A stretch of 64,000 nucleotides of DNA from Leishmania donovani (lineage: Eukaryota > Euglenozoa > Kinetoplastea > Trypanosomatida > Trypanosomatidae): NCBI RefSeq assembly GCF_000227135.1, contig NC_018252.1:821854-885853 (forward strand), given 5' to 3'. Positions 19,314-29,087 of the stretch are shown here, piece after piece. The notes below the pieces were generated by a model, which was given only the letters and a program-made list of their open reading frames with translations, had not been told where the DNA came from and did not search any database. A program made the position numbers and the translations under genes. Numbering within the stretch: the first letter of the stretch is position 1; each line of letters begins with the position of its first letter.

Positions 19314-20308
19314 GAGACATGCCCGATATGCACGTGCATATGCGCGTATGGTGAGCACCTCCTCCGATCTCTCCTTCCTTCCCTGTCTTCCTCGTCTCTC
19401 TTTGTCTCCTCTCCCAACTCTGTACCGGCTTGTACGACGACGGCTGCATCACGCGCCAATGTGATAAAGCGAGAGGCGTGCACATGGGGTTGCTCCCGCG
19501 CACTTCCGTGCGCAACAACCGTGGAAGCCAGATGACTACTTAAGTGGCAGCACACGCGCGCATGCGTGTTGATGTGTAGCGGCGAGGCGGGGATGCAAGG
19601 GGGAGGGGGCGGGTGAGGCTCGCTGCGCAGGATCTACCTCCCCCCTCCCCCAAGCCCCGCGCCTCTCTAGCGCCGTCGTTCTCCCAACACGAGAAGAGCG
19701 ACGTCTCCATGTCGGTGTGTCTGGGCTGTGCAGGCGATGAGGCGCACTCGGTGCTGCCAGCGCGTGGCTACCGCACCCGCAGCAACGGTGCTACTGCTCC
19801 TCTTGCCTCTTTCTCCCTCCCCTCTCACTCTCTCTACCGCTCACCTGCGATGTTGTCTATTCCTTTTCTCTGCCCGCTTCACGCGGCCGTGCCGTGGCAC
19901 CGCCGTTGGTGCACTGGCACTCACCTCTTTTTGCCTCGCACATTCTCATGGGCCGAGTGTGCCGAAGCACGATAACAACGCGGTAGTGTGCGACTACTGC
20001 ACAAGTTCTGCAGGCAACGAAGGATAGCGTGCGAGGGAAGATTGTTCACCGGGAGGCTTGCGCGCTTGGCTCTCTCTCTTCGTCTCTGTGTGTCTCTGTG
20101 TGCATCTCTGTGCGAAGCTGAGACTCTCCTTGGACCGCCCACCCACTCATTGCACGGCTGCGCTTCACACCTGCTACGCGGGGTTACGCATAACTCCTCT
20201 GCGCTGCGTGTGCGTGCGTGTGTGCGCCTCTCTCGCGATTCGCCACTTTTTGTTTCCTCGCACTCACCTTCCCCTTTGGCGGCCCATCTCGTTGCACTGT
20301 TGACCCTC
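19314..20308. other. Intergenic region
   Basis: CT-rich blocks at 19365-19420, 19800-19860 and 20070-20130. The frame of the next gene is open upstream to 19988, but the encoded residues are Cys/Leu/Ser-rich UTR composition. No separate gene. Confidence 0.5.
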
Positions 20309-22042
20309 ATGTCTGTCCCTGACGACTTCAGCAGCCTCCCTCCTGTGGTGAGTGTGAGCACCAACGTGGCGGTGCTGACACCGCCTTCGGCGCGCTATGC
20401 CCTCACCACGGGCGAGCTGGCGGAGTGCTTTCTCAGCGCACGACGCAGCAGCATCCACACACAGCCGCCGCCTTCAGACGCCAAGGCAATACAAAAGGCG
20501 CAGGAGCGCCTCGACTCCTTCCACTCTTCCCAGATCAACCCGTTCCTCTACGGCTACATGTACCCGGACCAGGACATTCCTGAGTCAGTGCTGAGCAGCA
20601 TTCGAAAACTTTGCGTCAACGCTAGCGGTGCCTGGGCGGCGCGGTGCCAGCGACTCGCCTTTGACGTGCTCACAACGGAGCTGCAGGCGAAGGCGTCCAA
20701 CGTTATTCCGCGCACAAACCACGACGACCCGATCGGACTGGCGCAGCTGCGCCGTGTACTGCCCACGCTCAAGTACGTGCCGAAAATGAGCGTGACGAAC
20801 CCGCACTCTCGGTTTGTGGGCAACTGCGTCGACGACATCGCTGAGAACGCGCAGGCGTTCACTGCGACGGTCACCGTGCAGAACAACGGCTCGCATCCTT
20901 TCACGGTCTCGATCGCGCAGACGCAGACTGTCATTGACGGCGTGCGGGCGGAAGACAAGTTCATGGAGGCGAAGCTGGAGAAGGCGGAGCTGCACCGTGG
21001 GGAGTCCGTGGACGTGCGCCTTGTTATGCAACAGCCCCCGCACGCTGTGTTGTGGGAGTATGAGCAGGTGTTGGTGCTCTCCGTGAACGGCATCCTCAAG
21101 TACTTTGTGACCTTCGCGGTCATTTCGCCGAAGCAGGACCTGTTCAAGCAGTGTCTACCAGGGTGCCTTCCACTGACGGTGCTGGAGTCCCCCCTCGGGG
21201 AGTACACTGCCCCTCTCATGCTGCAGGTGTTGAAGCACGCGTTCATTCGGCAGCAGGGGTACACCAGCCCCGCCGTCGTGCATCTGCTTCTTGGCAAGGC
21301 CGTCAACTACCGTACCCACAATGAACTCGTCATGTCAGAGACGATGCGCCTGACGAAGGCGCTGAGCGATCAGATGAACATGGCCGCGACAATCTCCAGC
21401 TATTGGGCCTCGCTGCCAGACGCCAAGAAGGCGCCGCTTTCGCGCCAGTACCAGCCGCCGGTGTCCTCTGCACAGCCAGCGCGCTACGCCCCAGGCTCAG
21501 ATAAGCTGGGCTCATCCAACGTCGCTACTGCCGAGGCCCTCTTCCCCAACAGCGCGACGCGCTTGCCAGAGGTGCTGCAGCGGTCACCGCCAGCGGTCAT
21601 CATGGGGGCCATCCTCATCTGGCTGGCGCAGATGGACATCGCGGTCTTCGACTCGTCCTTCTTCAACTGCGACCCCGTCGGATACATGCAGGGCATGCCG
21701 CCGTACCTTCGCGGCATCCTGCTCTGGATACTTGACCTGTGCTGCGGCCTTCTGGTGAACCAGGAGGTGAATGGGGTGAACGAGCGGGTGCTGGCCTTGA
21801 CGTTTGCGGCTGTACTCATGCGGCGCAACGTTCCGCAGTACGACGTAGAGGAGACAGAGGCTTTCTCTGACGCGCAAGCTGTCTTTGGCTCCCCTAACAG
21901 TGGTGGCGGTGCTGGTGGCAGCGGCAGCACAGCCACTACCGTATCCTTCTCCACGGAGGTAGCCTTTCATCAGAACGCCGTGACTGCGATACTGCACTGG
22001 ATTTCCATCTACCGCGTCAAGTATGCGAAGAAGATGAAGTAG
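20309..22042 (+). CDS. ASH-RhoGAP-like protein resembling the OCRL C-terminal half
   Basis: 577 aa. After about 100 helical residues, a beta-rich domain at about 155-272 has the ASH/MSP immunoglobulin-like pattern: FTATVTVQNNGSHPFTVSIAQ, LHRGESVDVRLVM, and a final strand before ISPKQDLF. It is followed by an all-helical domain (about 290-560) resembling a RhoGAP fold, with LIWLAQMDIAVF, MPPYLRGILLWILDL and NERVLALTFAAVLMRR matching RhoGAP helices. No arginine-finger GxFR motif is visible. This order (ASH then inactive RhoGAP-like) is that of OCRL/INPP5B, but the 5-phosphatase domain is absent. The family binds Rab GTPases and endocytic adaptors. Function here is inferred from domain order only. 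The chosen start at 20309 avoids a UTR-like extension. Confidence 0.6.
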   Translation: MSVPDDFSSLPPVVSVSTNVAVLTPPSARYALTTGELAECFLSARRSSIHTQPPPSDAKAIQKAQERLDSFHSSQINPFLYGYMYPDQDIPESVLSSIRKLCVNASGAWAARCQRLAFDVLTTELQAKASNVIPRTNHDDPIGLAQLRRVLPTLKYVPKMSVTNPHSRFVGNCVDDIAENAQAFTATVTVQNNGSHPFTVSIAQTQTVIDGVRAEDKFMEAKLEKAELHRGESVDVRLVMQQPPHAVLWEYEQVLVLSVNGILKYFVTFAVISPKQDLFKQCLPGCLPLTVLESPLGEYTAPLMLQVLKHAFIRQQGYTSPAVVHLLLGKAVNYRTHNELVMSETMRLTKALSDQMNMAATISSYWASLPDAKKAPLSRQYQPPVSSAQPARYAPGSDKLGSSNVATAEALFPNSATRLPEVLQRSPPAVIMGAILIWLAQMDIAVFDSSFFNCDPVGYMQGMPPYLRGILLWILDLCCGLLVNQEVNGVNERVLALTFAAVLMRRNVPQYDVEETEAFSDAQAVFGSPNSGGGAGGSGSTATTVSFSTEVAFHQNAVTAILHWISIYRVKYAKKMK

Positions 22043-23009
22043 CAGAGGAGGGAACAGAGCGTCGTGGGGGTGGGGCGCGGGGGTGACCGCGAGGCGGTGA
22101 GACGGTGAAGGTGGCGATGGGGCTCGCGGTTACAGCTCTGTGGGGGAGGACACCTGCTCTCCGGGCTGAGTTTCTGACAATGCAGTGCGTAACAACGCAT
22201 GTGTGTGGACACAGCTGGTTCAGGACGTACGTGCCCTCTCCTCGATCCTCTCCCGTTCACGGCTCCCTTTTCTCCTTTCTCTTCTGCCTTTGCTTCCACA
22301 ACTATCATCAGGAGCAACACCAACGGTTTGACGGGCATGTAGGAAGCGCATAGGGGAAAGGTGACGTACATCGTTGGAGGAGATATGGGCGTGTCTTCTC
22401 AGGCCTGTGTATATCGTTGGAGTTCTCTTGCTCTCTTGCTTCCCTTGTGACCTTTCATCATCTCCACTCTTTATCGAAATTCTACTCTTCGGCGATGTGC
22501 TGCGTGGACTCGCACCGCGGCAGGCAGACGTCCAACGCCGATCGCATCTGCTGGTTCGTGTCTTCATCGCATCTTGGTTTGTGGTGGTGCACAGTGGCGT
22601 TGAGAGCCACTAGCGGTCGGTGCATCCGCTGTGCCTATCTCCCACTCTCCGCCCACCCCTTTGCACCACTCTTTTCTCCCTCCTTTCATCCCTCTGTTTC
22701 CCTCTCTCCCTCTCTTTCACGCGCCTTCTTGGTCTCGCTCTACCTCTGCTGCTGCTGATGGTGCTACTTTCCAATGTGGCCCGTGACGGATGCGGCTTCT
22801 ACTCCTGCTGCGTCACACTCTCTCTGCCTGTGCATGGTGCCTTTGCGTGTGCGCGTGCCCACTAAAGTCTGGATTCCATTGTTTTCTCTCTTCGTGGCGA
22901 CAGCAGTCGCAGCGCCCGCTATCCGCCCACTATTTACCGCTGTTGTCTCTGTTGTGTTCATCCCACTTCTGCCACCGGCGTTGAGCGCCGTGCTTTCTGT
23001 GTGCTGTTC
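22043..23009. other. Intergenic region
   Basis: CT-rich tract at 22670-22740 and a CTG run at about 22748-22758. No supported gene; small Leu/Ser-rich frames are compositional. Confidence 0.5.
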
Positions 23010-23447
23010 ATGGAGGCCGCCGCCACACCCGAAGCGCATCCCGTTGCGCCGGCACTGCGCAAGGTGCACCCCGCCGCACGCTGGGTAGCTGGTCTCTTCT
23101 CACCCATGTCGCTTCGGGATCAGGGGTATTGCGCAGACATGTTCCAGTGCATTTTGTGGGGGTCACTGGCCGTCTCCTTTCCGATCGCGTACTGGATGGG
23201 CTGCGTGCTCGTCACTGTCATCGGTGTGTGCGCGGCGACGGTGGTGTGTCTCGTGCTCTTTGTCCCGAACTGGTATCAGCACCCAGACCCGGCTCTCAAG
23301 TACGCGGATGACACGGAGGTGTACGACTACTACCAGCAGTACGAGGCGGCGAAGAAGGCGGCACGTGAGGCGTCAGCGCCGTCCAAGAAGACGGCAGACG
23401 CTTCTCCAGCCTTGCCAAAAGCCAAGCCGCGGGCTGCGACCGCATGA
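23010..23447 (+). CDS. Signal peptidase complex subunit 1 (SPC12-like), putative
   Basis: 145 aa. Two adjacent transmembrane helices (about residues 47-88) follow a short segment reading MSLRDQGYCADMFQ, which resembles the DxxGQxxAExxFQ lead-in of SPC1/SPCS1. The second helix is followed by a PNWYQHPDPALKY element similar to the P-W-x-Y/F-x-x-H-P motif after TM2 in that family. A lysine/alanine-rich tail ends the protein. SPC1 is a non-catalytic ER-membrane subunit of the complex that removes signal peptides, with both ends cytosolic. The N-terminus is longer than in yeast or human SPC1 and the tail is extra. ATG 23010 is preferred over a TTG/CTG-type upstream extension. Confidence 0.6.
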   Translation: MEAAATPEAHPVAPALRKVHPAARWVAGLFSPMSLRDQGYCADMFQCILWGSLAVSFPIAYWMGCVLVTVIGVCAATVVCLVLFVPNWYQHPDPALKYADDTEVYDYYQQYEAAKKAAREASAPSKKTADASPALPKAKPRAATA

Positions 23448-24405
23448 AGAACAGGCGGTGGGACAGTGGCGACCGAAGTGGGCCTGTGCGCATGTGTGCT
23501 GACCGAGACACGAAGAAGCCTCGCCGAGTGGCGCGCGAGGAGACGAAGCAGGTCAGCTGGTTCGAACGGGGGCAAGCAGTCGAGGCATGCGGCTCTCTGC
23601 GAAGGTGCTGTGCTGTGTGCTCTGCGATGATTGTTGTGATGCGAGTGGCGTATCGTCGGCGTGGCATGTCACCATTGGGTGTGCGCTATACCGTCCTCCT
23701 TCCCTCGCTCGTACGTACGGACGCTGCGACCCGCCGCCCATCCTCGTCCCTGTCGGCTCGTTCTAGTGCGCACCTTCTCTCTTCTGGCGTGTGCGGAAAC
23801 GTATGCTGTTGCAACTGTGGCGTGTCTTTTTGTCCCCTCCTCCATCGCCGAGTGCCGTTCACTTCTGCTGGCGGGACCGAGTTGATAAAAGAGGTGAGAG
23901 GAGCAGCAGAACCGACAGAGTGCGGCTGCCGCCACGATCACAGGTTGAGAGCGGGCGGTGCGTAAGTTGATGACAGAGGCCAGTGGGGCTGCACACGCGT
24001 CAGTCGCATCGCGACTCGCTCTGTCTTCAAGGGTCTGCTTGTGAGTACGTGTTTTCATGACCCTGATGGACGTGACATTCTTCGCATGCGCTCTCGCACA
24101 TACGCTGCCCTCGCTCCCCCGCGCCGCGTGGGCGCCTCCTCAAAGCCTCACCGACCCCGCCACTCCTCGTCTTCTTCGTGCCTTTGCCGCTTCCTTTCTC
24201 TCTCCCTTCGGCTCTTCACACGCTTACCCACCTCGCTATTGTCAGTGCAGGTGCGACACTCAACGTACTGTGGCTCGCGACGGGACTGGCGGCAGATGAA
24301 AGGGGACGGAAAGCCGAAAAAGGATTGGTGCGCTTCTCTCTTTCAATCGCCTCCGCTCCAATTTCAGGCTTCGCTCCTTCACACCTGCTGTGCTTGTTGG
24401 AGCGC
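23448..24405. other. Intergenic region
   Basis: No convincing gene. The frame of the next gene is open back to 24178, but the AG at 24366-24367 after a pyrimidine-rich stretch suggests mRNA starts just downstream of that point. Confidence 0.5.
24340..24367 (+). promoter_or_regulatory. Putative trans-splice acceptor of MORN-VPS9 gene
   Basis: Pyrimidine-rich sequence ending in ATTTCAG (AG at 24366-24367), 38 nt before ATG 24406. Supports the downstream ATG over the longer open frame. Confidence 0.5.
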
Positions 24406-26919
24406 ATGCGGACGTCTCCGCGAGACGGCGCTACGGCGGCGGCCGCGACATCCTTGGCGAGCAGCATCAGCCATCACCTCTCCTTGGAACTTGGCGACTC
24501 GTACGAAGGCGCTGTTGAGGTAAAGCATGGCGTAGCCATTCCCCATGGACGTGGTGTTTGGCGCTCTGGGGACGGCCAAGTGCGGTACGAGGGCCACTTT
24601 GTGCAGCGCTGGCGTGACGGCTACGGACGCCTGTGCACACCGACGTTCACACTGTGGGCGCGGTGGCGGATGGATCGGCCTGACCTCTCCTCCTCTATTC
24701 GTGTCGACTATCCGAACGGGGATCGCTACTGCGGTTTTGTGGAGCTGAAAGTGAAGCAGCCACCCTCCGCACAGACCCGCTCCAAGTTCAGCGCCTGGGC
24801 CGCCTCTGTGGAGCCGTCGCGGCACCGCTGGGGTGAGCTGGTGACGTCCAGCGGCGATCGCTACGTTGGGGAGTGGGCGGAGAATGAGCGCGAGGGCTTC
24901 GGGTGCTACGTGTGGGCCAGCGGGAGCCGGTACATTGGTCGGTTCCGCCGCGGCCAGTTCCACGACACTGGTACTCTTTTCATATTTCCTGCCGAAGTGG
25001 AGGGGTGCCTCTCTCGCTTGTGCAGCGATGGTGGATGGAGTTGCGGGAGCGGCGATGGCAAGGCACTCGCTGAGCGTCACGCACCATGCGGGGCGGCTCG
25101 ATGGCCTCCGGCGTCGCGACCGGGATGGGATGGCGTCGTGCTGGATGTGGTGTGGCGTGATGGCAAATGCAACGGTGAGGGGCACGTTACGCTGCCGTCT
25201 GGCGTTCGAATATCCGCCGACTGGCGCAGCGCCTGCAGCCCCGTAGATGGAGAGCTCGTGCTGCCGAGTCTCACTCCACAGGCCCGCATGGACACGGAGG
25301 TGTACGAGTGGCGCGAGAGCTTCCAGTGGGAGTCGCTGCTGAGCAACGCCGATGCCAAGGCGCGCCGCATCACTTATGAGAAGGCTGACATATCTCGTGC
25401 AGACATCAAGCAGTCCAACTCCACAGAGTACGTGCGCAGCTGCGTGCTTGAACTGCTCAACGCTCACAAGGTCGCCAAGACGGCTTTGCATGTGTTCCGG
25501 CGCTGCTTCTACTGCCTGTATGGTACTTGCGGTGTAGACACGGAAGTGGGTGCTGGTGGTCACGGCAACCCACTGGGGTGGTGCACGCTGCGTAACGCGT
25601 ACGGCGGCTGCATCCACCCAGCGGAGGGGCGGCGCATCAGCGCTGCGGACCTTGACCTGGCTTTGCGTGATATTGCGTCGCTGGCGCGCTCGATGGTGCG
25701 CTGGGTGCTGGACATGGTAGGGCCGGAGCAGCAGTTGAAGGTGCTCGACTACGGAGGGGAGGCTCTGGTGGGCCGCTGGGTGGCAGACCGCGTCTTTCAG
25801 CACTGCTATCCCGTCTTGCTAAACCTGTACAGCCAGGTGTACCGCGCGGAGGAGACGGCGCTGGCGGCGTCTGTAGCGCGGCTGCGCGATGCCGTCACAC
25901 TCGACGACATCGGCGTTGTCTTTGCCCGCCAAAGCGAGAGTCAGGAGAAGCTCTTCGACCCGTACACGGACGCGGTGCACTGTGTAGAGAAGCTGAACAG
26001 CGAGGCGCAGACTCTCACGCAGCTGCTCAAGGTGTTGGTGCAATGGTCCCGCGAGATCGACCTCTCCACGCGCCTCACGCAGGCGTGCACCGATGGACGG
26101 CAGAAGCCTGCGAGGAGCACCTCCGGCTCCGCCGATGATCTGCTGCCTATTCATCAGTATGTGCTGAGCCAGTCTCGCTGCGGACGACTCTACGCCGTCA
26201 CCAAATTGCTGTCCGACTTTGCAGCCGAGCCGCTGTTTATGGAGTCCACCTCGCAGGAGGCGTTCGGAGTCACGACACTGCAGGTGTGCGTGCTGACCCT
26301 GCTTCGCCTGCACCCGTGGGAGAGGGACGCGTCGAACATTCTCGTACCGTTTTCTGTGGCGCTGGACGGCGTACGAGAGGCGGTGCAGCGGCGGGCGGCA
26401 CTCGCAGTGTGGGTCCATGACGCCTGCAGTGGTGCTTCTTTCCCGGCGTCGACAGATGCGCCGACCTTGGATGTGGTGGAGCGAGTGATGAGCCGCTACG
26501 TGGCGCTGTGGGTTCCTCGCATGGTTGGCTGGATGGGCGAACACGCAAACGCCACCTCCGACCCTCAACCGGTCGACAATGGCGAGTTCACGCAGGAAGA
26601 GCTCTCCCTCCTGTACCTTGGACCGCCTATCGCTGACGGCGAGGAGGCGCTCTGCTTCTGCTGTTGGCTATACGCCAGCGCTCTTTTAGATTCGGTGCAC
26701 ATGCGGCTTCTCCTCGGGCCCCATACCGTGCCGCACCGCCTCAGTCGTGCCGAGGACGTGGCAGAGGCGTGTACACAGCTGCGGGGGTGGGCTGCAGGTG
26801 CAGGCGCCGCTGCGCCAATGCAGTTGCAGGTCAAAGCAGCCGCTTCTTCACCGCCGGTTGTGCCAAGCCGTCTGCTGAGCCTGGAGAGCCACCTCACCGA
26901 GCTTCTCCACGAATTTTAG
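24406..26919 (+). CDS. MORN-repeat and VPS9-domain protein (alsin-like Rab GEF)
   Basis: 837 aa. N-terminal MORN repeats (about residues 45-185) show GRGVWRSGDGQVRYEGHF, YPNGDRYCGF and SGDRYVGEWAENEREGFG. The C-terminal region carries a VPS9-like domain at about 500-650. It contains SQEKLFDP, later ADDLLPIHQYVL (about 577-588), and then FGVTTLQVCVLTL, matching the VPS9 pattern (S/A)DDLLPxLxYV followed by Y.LTTL. VPS9 domains are guanine-nucleotide exchange factors for Rab5-type GTPases on early endosomes; MORN plus VPS9 is the arrangement of alsin (ALS2). The Asp and Pro of the DDLLP motif are present. No RCC1 or DH/PH domain is seen, so it is a shortened version. Endosomal function is inferred. 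Confidence 0.75.
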   Translation: MRTSPRDGATAAAATSLASSISHHLSLELGDSYEGAVEVKHGVAIPHGRGVWRSGDGQVRYEGHFVQRWRDGYGRLCTPTFTLWARWRMDRPDLSSSIRVDYPNGDRYCGFVELKVKQPPSAQTRSKFSAWAASVEPSRHRWGELVTSSGDRYVGEWAENEREGFGCYVWASGSRYIGRFRRGQFHDTGTLFIFPAEVEGCLSRLCSDGGWSCGSGDGKALAERHAPCGAARWPPASRPGWDGVVLDVVWRDGKCNGEGHVTLPSGVRISADWRSACSPVDGELVLPSLTPQARMDTEVYEWRESFQWESLLSNADAKARRITYEKADISRADIKQSNSTEYVRSCVLELLNAHKVAKTALHVFRRCFYCLYGTCGVDTEVGAGGHGNPLGWCTLRNAYGGCIHPAEGRRISAADLDLALRDIASLARSMVRWVLDMVGPEQQLKVLDYGGEALVGRWVADRVFQHCYPVLLNLYSQVYRAEETALAASVARLRDAVTLDDIGVVFARQSESQEKLFDPYTDAVHCVEKLNSEAQTLTQLLKVLVQWSREIDLSTRLTQACTDGRQKPARSTSGSADDLLPIHQYVLSQSRCGRLYAVTKLLSDFAAEPLFMESTSQEAFGVTTLQVCVLTLLRLHPWERDASNILVPFSVALDGVREAVQRRAALAVWVHDACSGASFPASTDAPTLDVVERVMSRYVALWVPRMVGWMGEHANATSDPQPVDNGEFTQEELSLLYLGPPIADGEEALCFCCWLYASALLDSVHMRLLLGPHTVPHRLSRAEDVAEACTQLRGWAAGAGAAAPMQLQVKAAASSPPVVPSRLLSLESHLTELLHEF

Positions 26920-29087
26920 TCCTCAGGCGCGTGCATGCATGCGGTGGCGGAGGTGATGCCATGATAGGGTGGTCTGTGTGCACATGTCGCGCCTGCTTCG
27001 CTCTCTCTCTCTCGCTGTTTTCGCCGTTTTGTGTGTGCTTGTGTGTGGCTCTTTGACACTTGTGGAAGACTTCGCCTGCCTGCCGCCTCGCTGCTGTTGC
27101 TACTCTGCGTGTGCCTCCGGCTTTCCCTCTATGTCGTTGACCCACTTGGCTGGCGCTCGCTTGCTTCTCCCGTTTTCTTTGCTGTGCGACCCTTCGTCCA
27201 TTTGGTCTTGCCATCTCCCTGTCTGCGCGTGTTGGCGTGTGCACTGATGGTCTCTTGATGCGCGTTTCACATCTCTCCTTGCACTACTGCTGGTGAATGC
27301 CGTTCTCTCCTCCCGAATGGACGCAGCTGGGAGCCTTTCTTCCGCCTCGACCGTACACGTGAACACTTTCTGAAACCAAGCACGAGCGGCATCGCCAGAG
27401 ATGATAAACGAGCAAACACGCGAACATGCATGATGTACATTATCAGGCGATGGAGGCTACAGTGGATGTGTCAACGTCCCTTCTCAACCCTCCTGGTGAG
27501 CACGCTGAAGTCGTACAGCGGCTCACTCTCAGAATGCAGCACCGTCGCTTCCCTCATCCCCAGCGCGCCCTTCACCTCATTTGCTGTCATTCTCTCTATC
27601 CACATCGACTCACCCCCGTCGTGGCCCCCCTCTCTCTCTCTCGTCCCGCTTCCGCCGTTTGTGTGTGTCTCTGCGCCCACGCCTTTCTCTCCCTGTCACA
27701 CAACGTAGAGCTGTGTGCACTTCCTCTGTACTTAGTCCTCTTCACTCTCCCCTCGGCCACCAAGCAGAACGAGTCTCTTCCCTCTACACCACCCAACACC
27801 CGCTGCCTTTTCTTTTTCTCCACCGCCCGCCCTCGACATCGTTGTGCCTTTCGCTTCCGTTGTTTCTTCATTGTTCCTCCCTCCCTTTCCCTCTCTCGCG
27901 TGGTGTGCTTTGTTTGTTTTGTGTGTCTTGGTGTGGGTGCGTCTCCCGCACGCACGCACGCACACACACACACATATATATATATATTTCCTAGCCTTTC
28001 TGCCTTTTTGCTGTCTGTTTAGCAGTCTGTATACACCCGGTTGTGCGCTCTTCCGCTGGCCCTGCCGTGTCACCGCCCTCTCACCCCTCCTCTAGTGGAT
28101 AACAACCAGTTGTGCGCGCTTGGCCGTCCTCTTTCTCCCCCCCCCCCAGTGCCCGGCACAGACGCACCATCACACACTGCAGACGCCTGCTTCACTCAGC
28201 AGCCTCAGCCACTCGCGCTCCCCCTTCACTTAAACAAGCGCCCTTTGTTTTCTCTCTTTCGCTACGCCTAGCAGAAGACCAAACGCCCACCCGGGAGAGA
28301 GCGCCAGGCATCAAGCAGACCAACATCAGCGAAAAGAGGTGCCTAAACGCCATCCTCGTCAGTACAACGCGCCCGCATATTCCCTCCAAGTCACCGCCAA
28401 CGCCATCCTCGTAGAGACACGGCTGTACAACAAAGCATACGCTTACATCCTATTACAGTCTCTCTTTCTCTGCGTGTGCGTTTGTGGCTTCCGCTCTCCT
28501 TCGCACTTACCCGCCGGCGCGTACGTGCGTGCTTCCTCCGCATCACTCTCGCTAACACAACCGTTTCGGGTACTGACTAACGTGAGAAGAAACAAAAAGC
28601 ACCCGCTTGTCTCTTTGCTGTCTTCCGCGTAGCGCACATACACACACGCACACACGCATATTAGCGAGCGGTCCCTCACCCCCCACCCCCCACTGCCTCC
28701 TGTGCCGTAGTTGTCCGTCTCTTCTGCTGCGTCGGCTTGCTTCCCGTCGTCGTTCCTCCGCTCGCTTTGTTAGCCTCTTTTCCGCTGTGCGTTTCTTGTG
28801 CGTGAAGTGTTCGGGCGTGGCACGGGCTCGCATCCTCACACTCACTTACCCACTCACGCACACGCACCGCCCCCCTCCCTCCGTCTATCTGTGTGAGGTG
28901 TCCTCCATCAGGCCACCGCCGACCGCTCCCCCTCACCTGCGCTTAAGCCGGCAAGCTTTACCGTTTTTCTTGTTTTCTCCTCTTGGCTGCCGTCTCCGTG
29001 CACAAGCGCATACACGCCTCCTCTCTCTCGCTCTCAGCGACGACACATCTCCCTTGTGCACACCTCAAGCACCCTCACCCCGTCAAA
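26920..29087. other. Intergenic region, 2.2 kb
   Basis: No convincing gene. Contains a CA-then-TA microsatellite at 27949-27988, a C11 run at 28137-28147, and many CT-rich blocks. Reading frames such as the one at 27426-28022 are Ser/Pro/Leu-rich and follow the base composition. Confidence 0.55.
27949..27988 (+). repeat. Compound microsatellite (GCAC)n(CA)n(TA)n
   Basis: GCAC repeats pass into CA and then TA dinucleotides, ending in a T-run; an AT-rich patch unusual for this GC-rich window. Confidence 0.9.

Noticed and set aside
24379..25803. Long minus-strand reading frame (474 codons)
   Set aside because: Lies opposite the MORN-VPS9 gene; its composition (His/Arg/Val-rich) is the antisense of GC3-biased codons, and no minus-strand gene occurs in the unit.
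27426..28022. 198-codon frame in the 27 kb intergenic region
   Set aside because: Composition follows CT-rich DNA and includes translated CA/TA repeat; no domain and poor codon bias.
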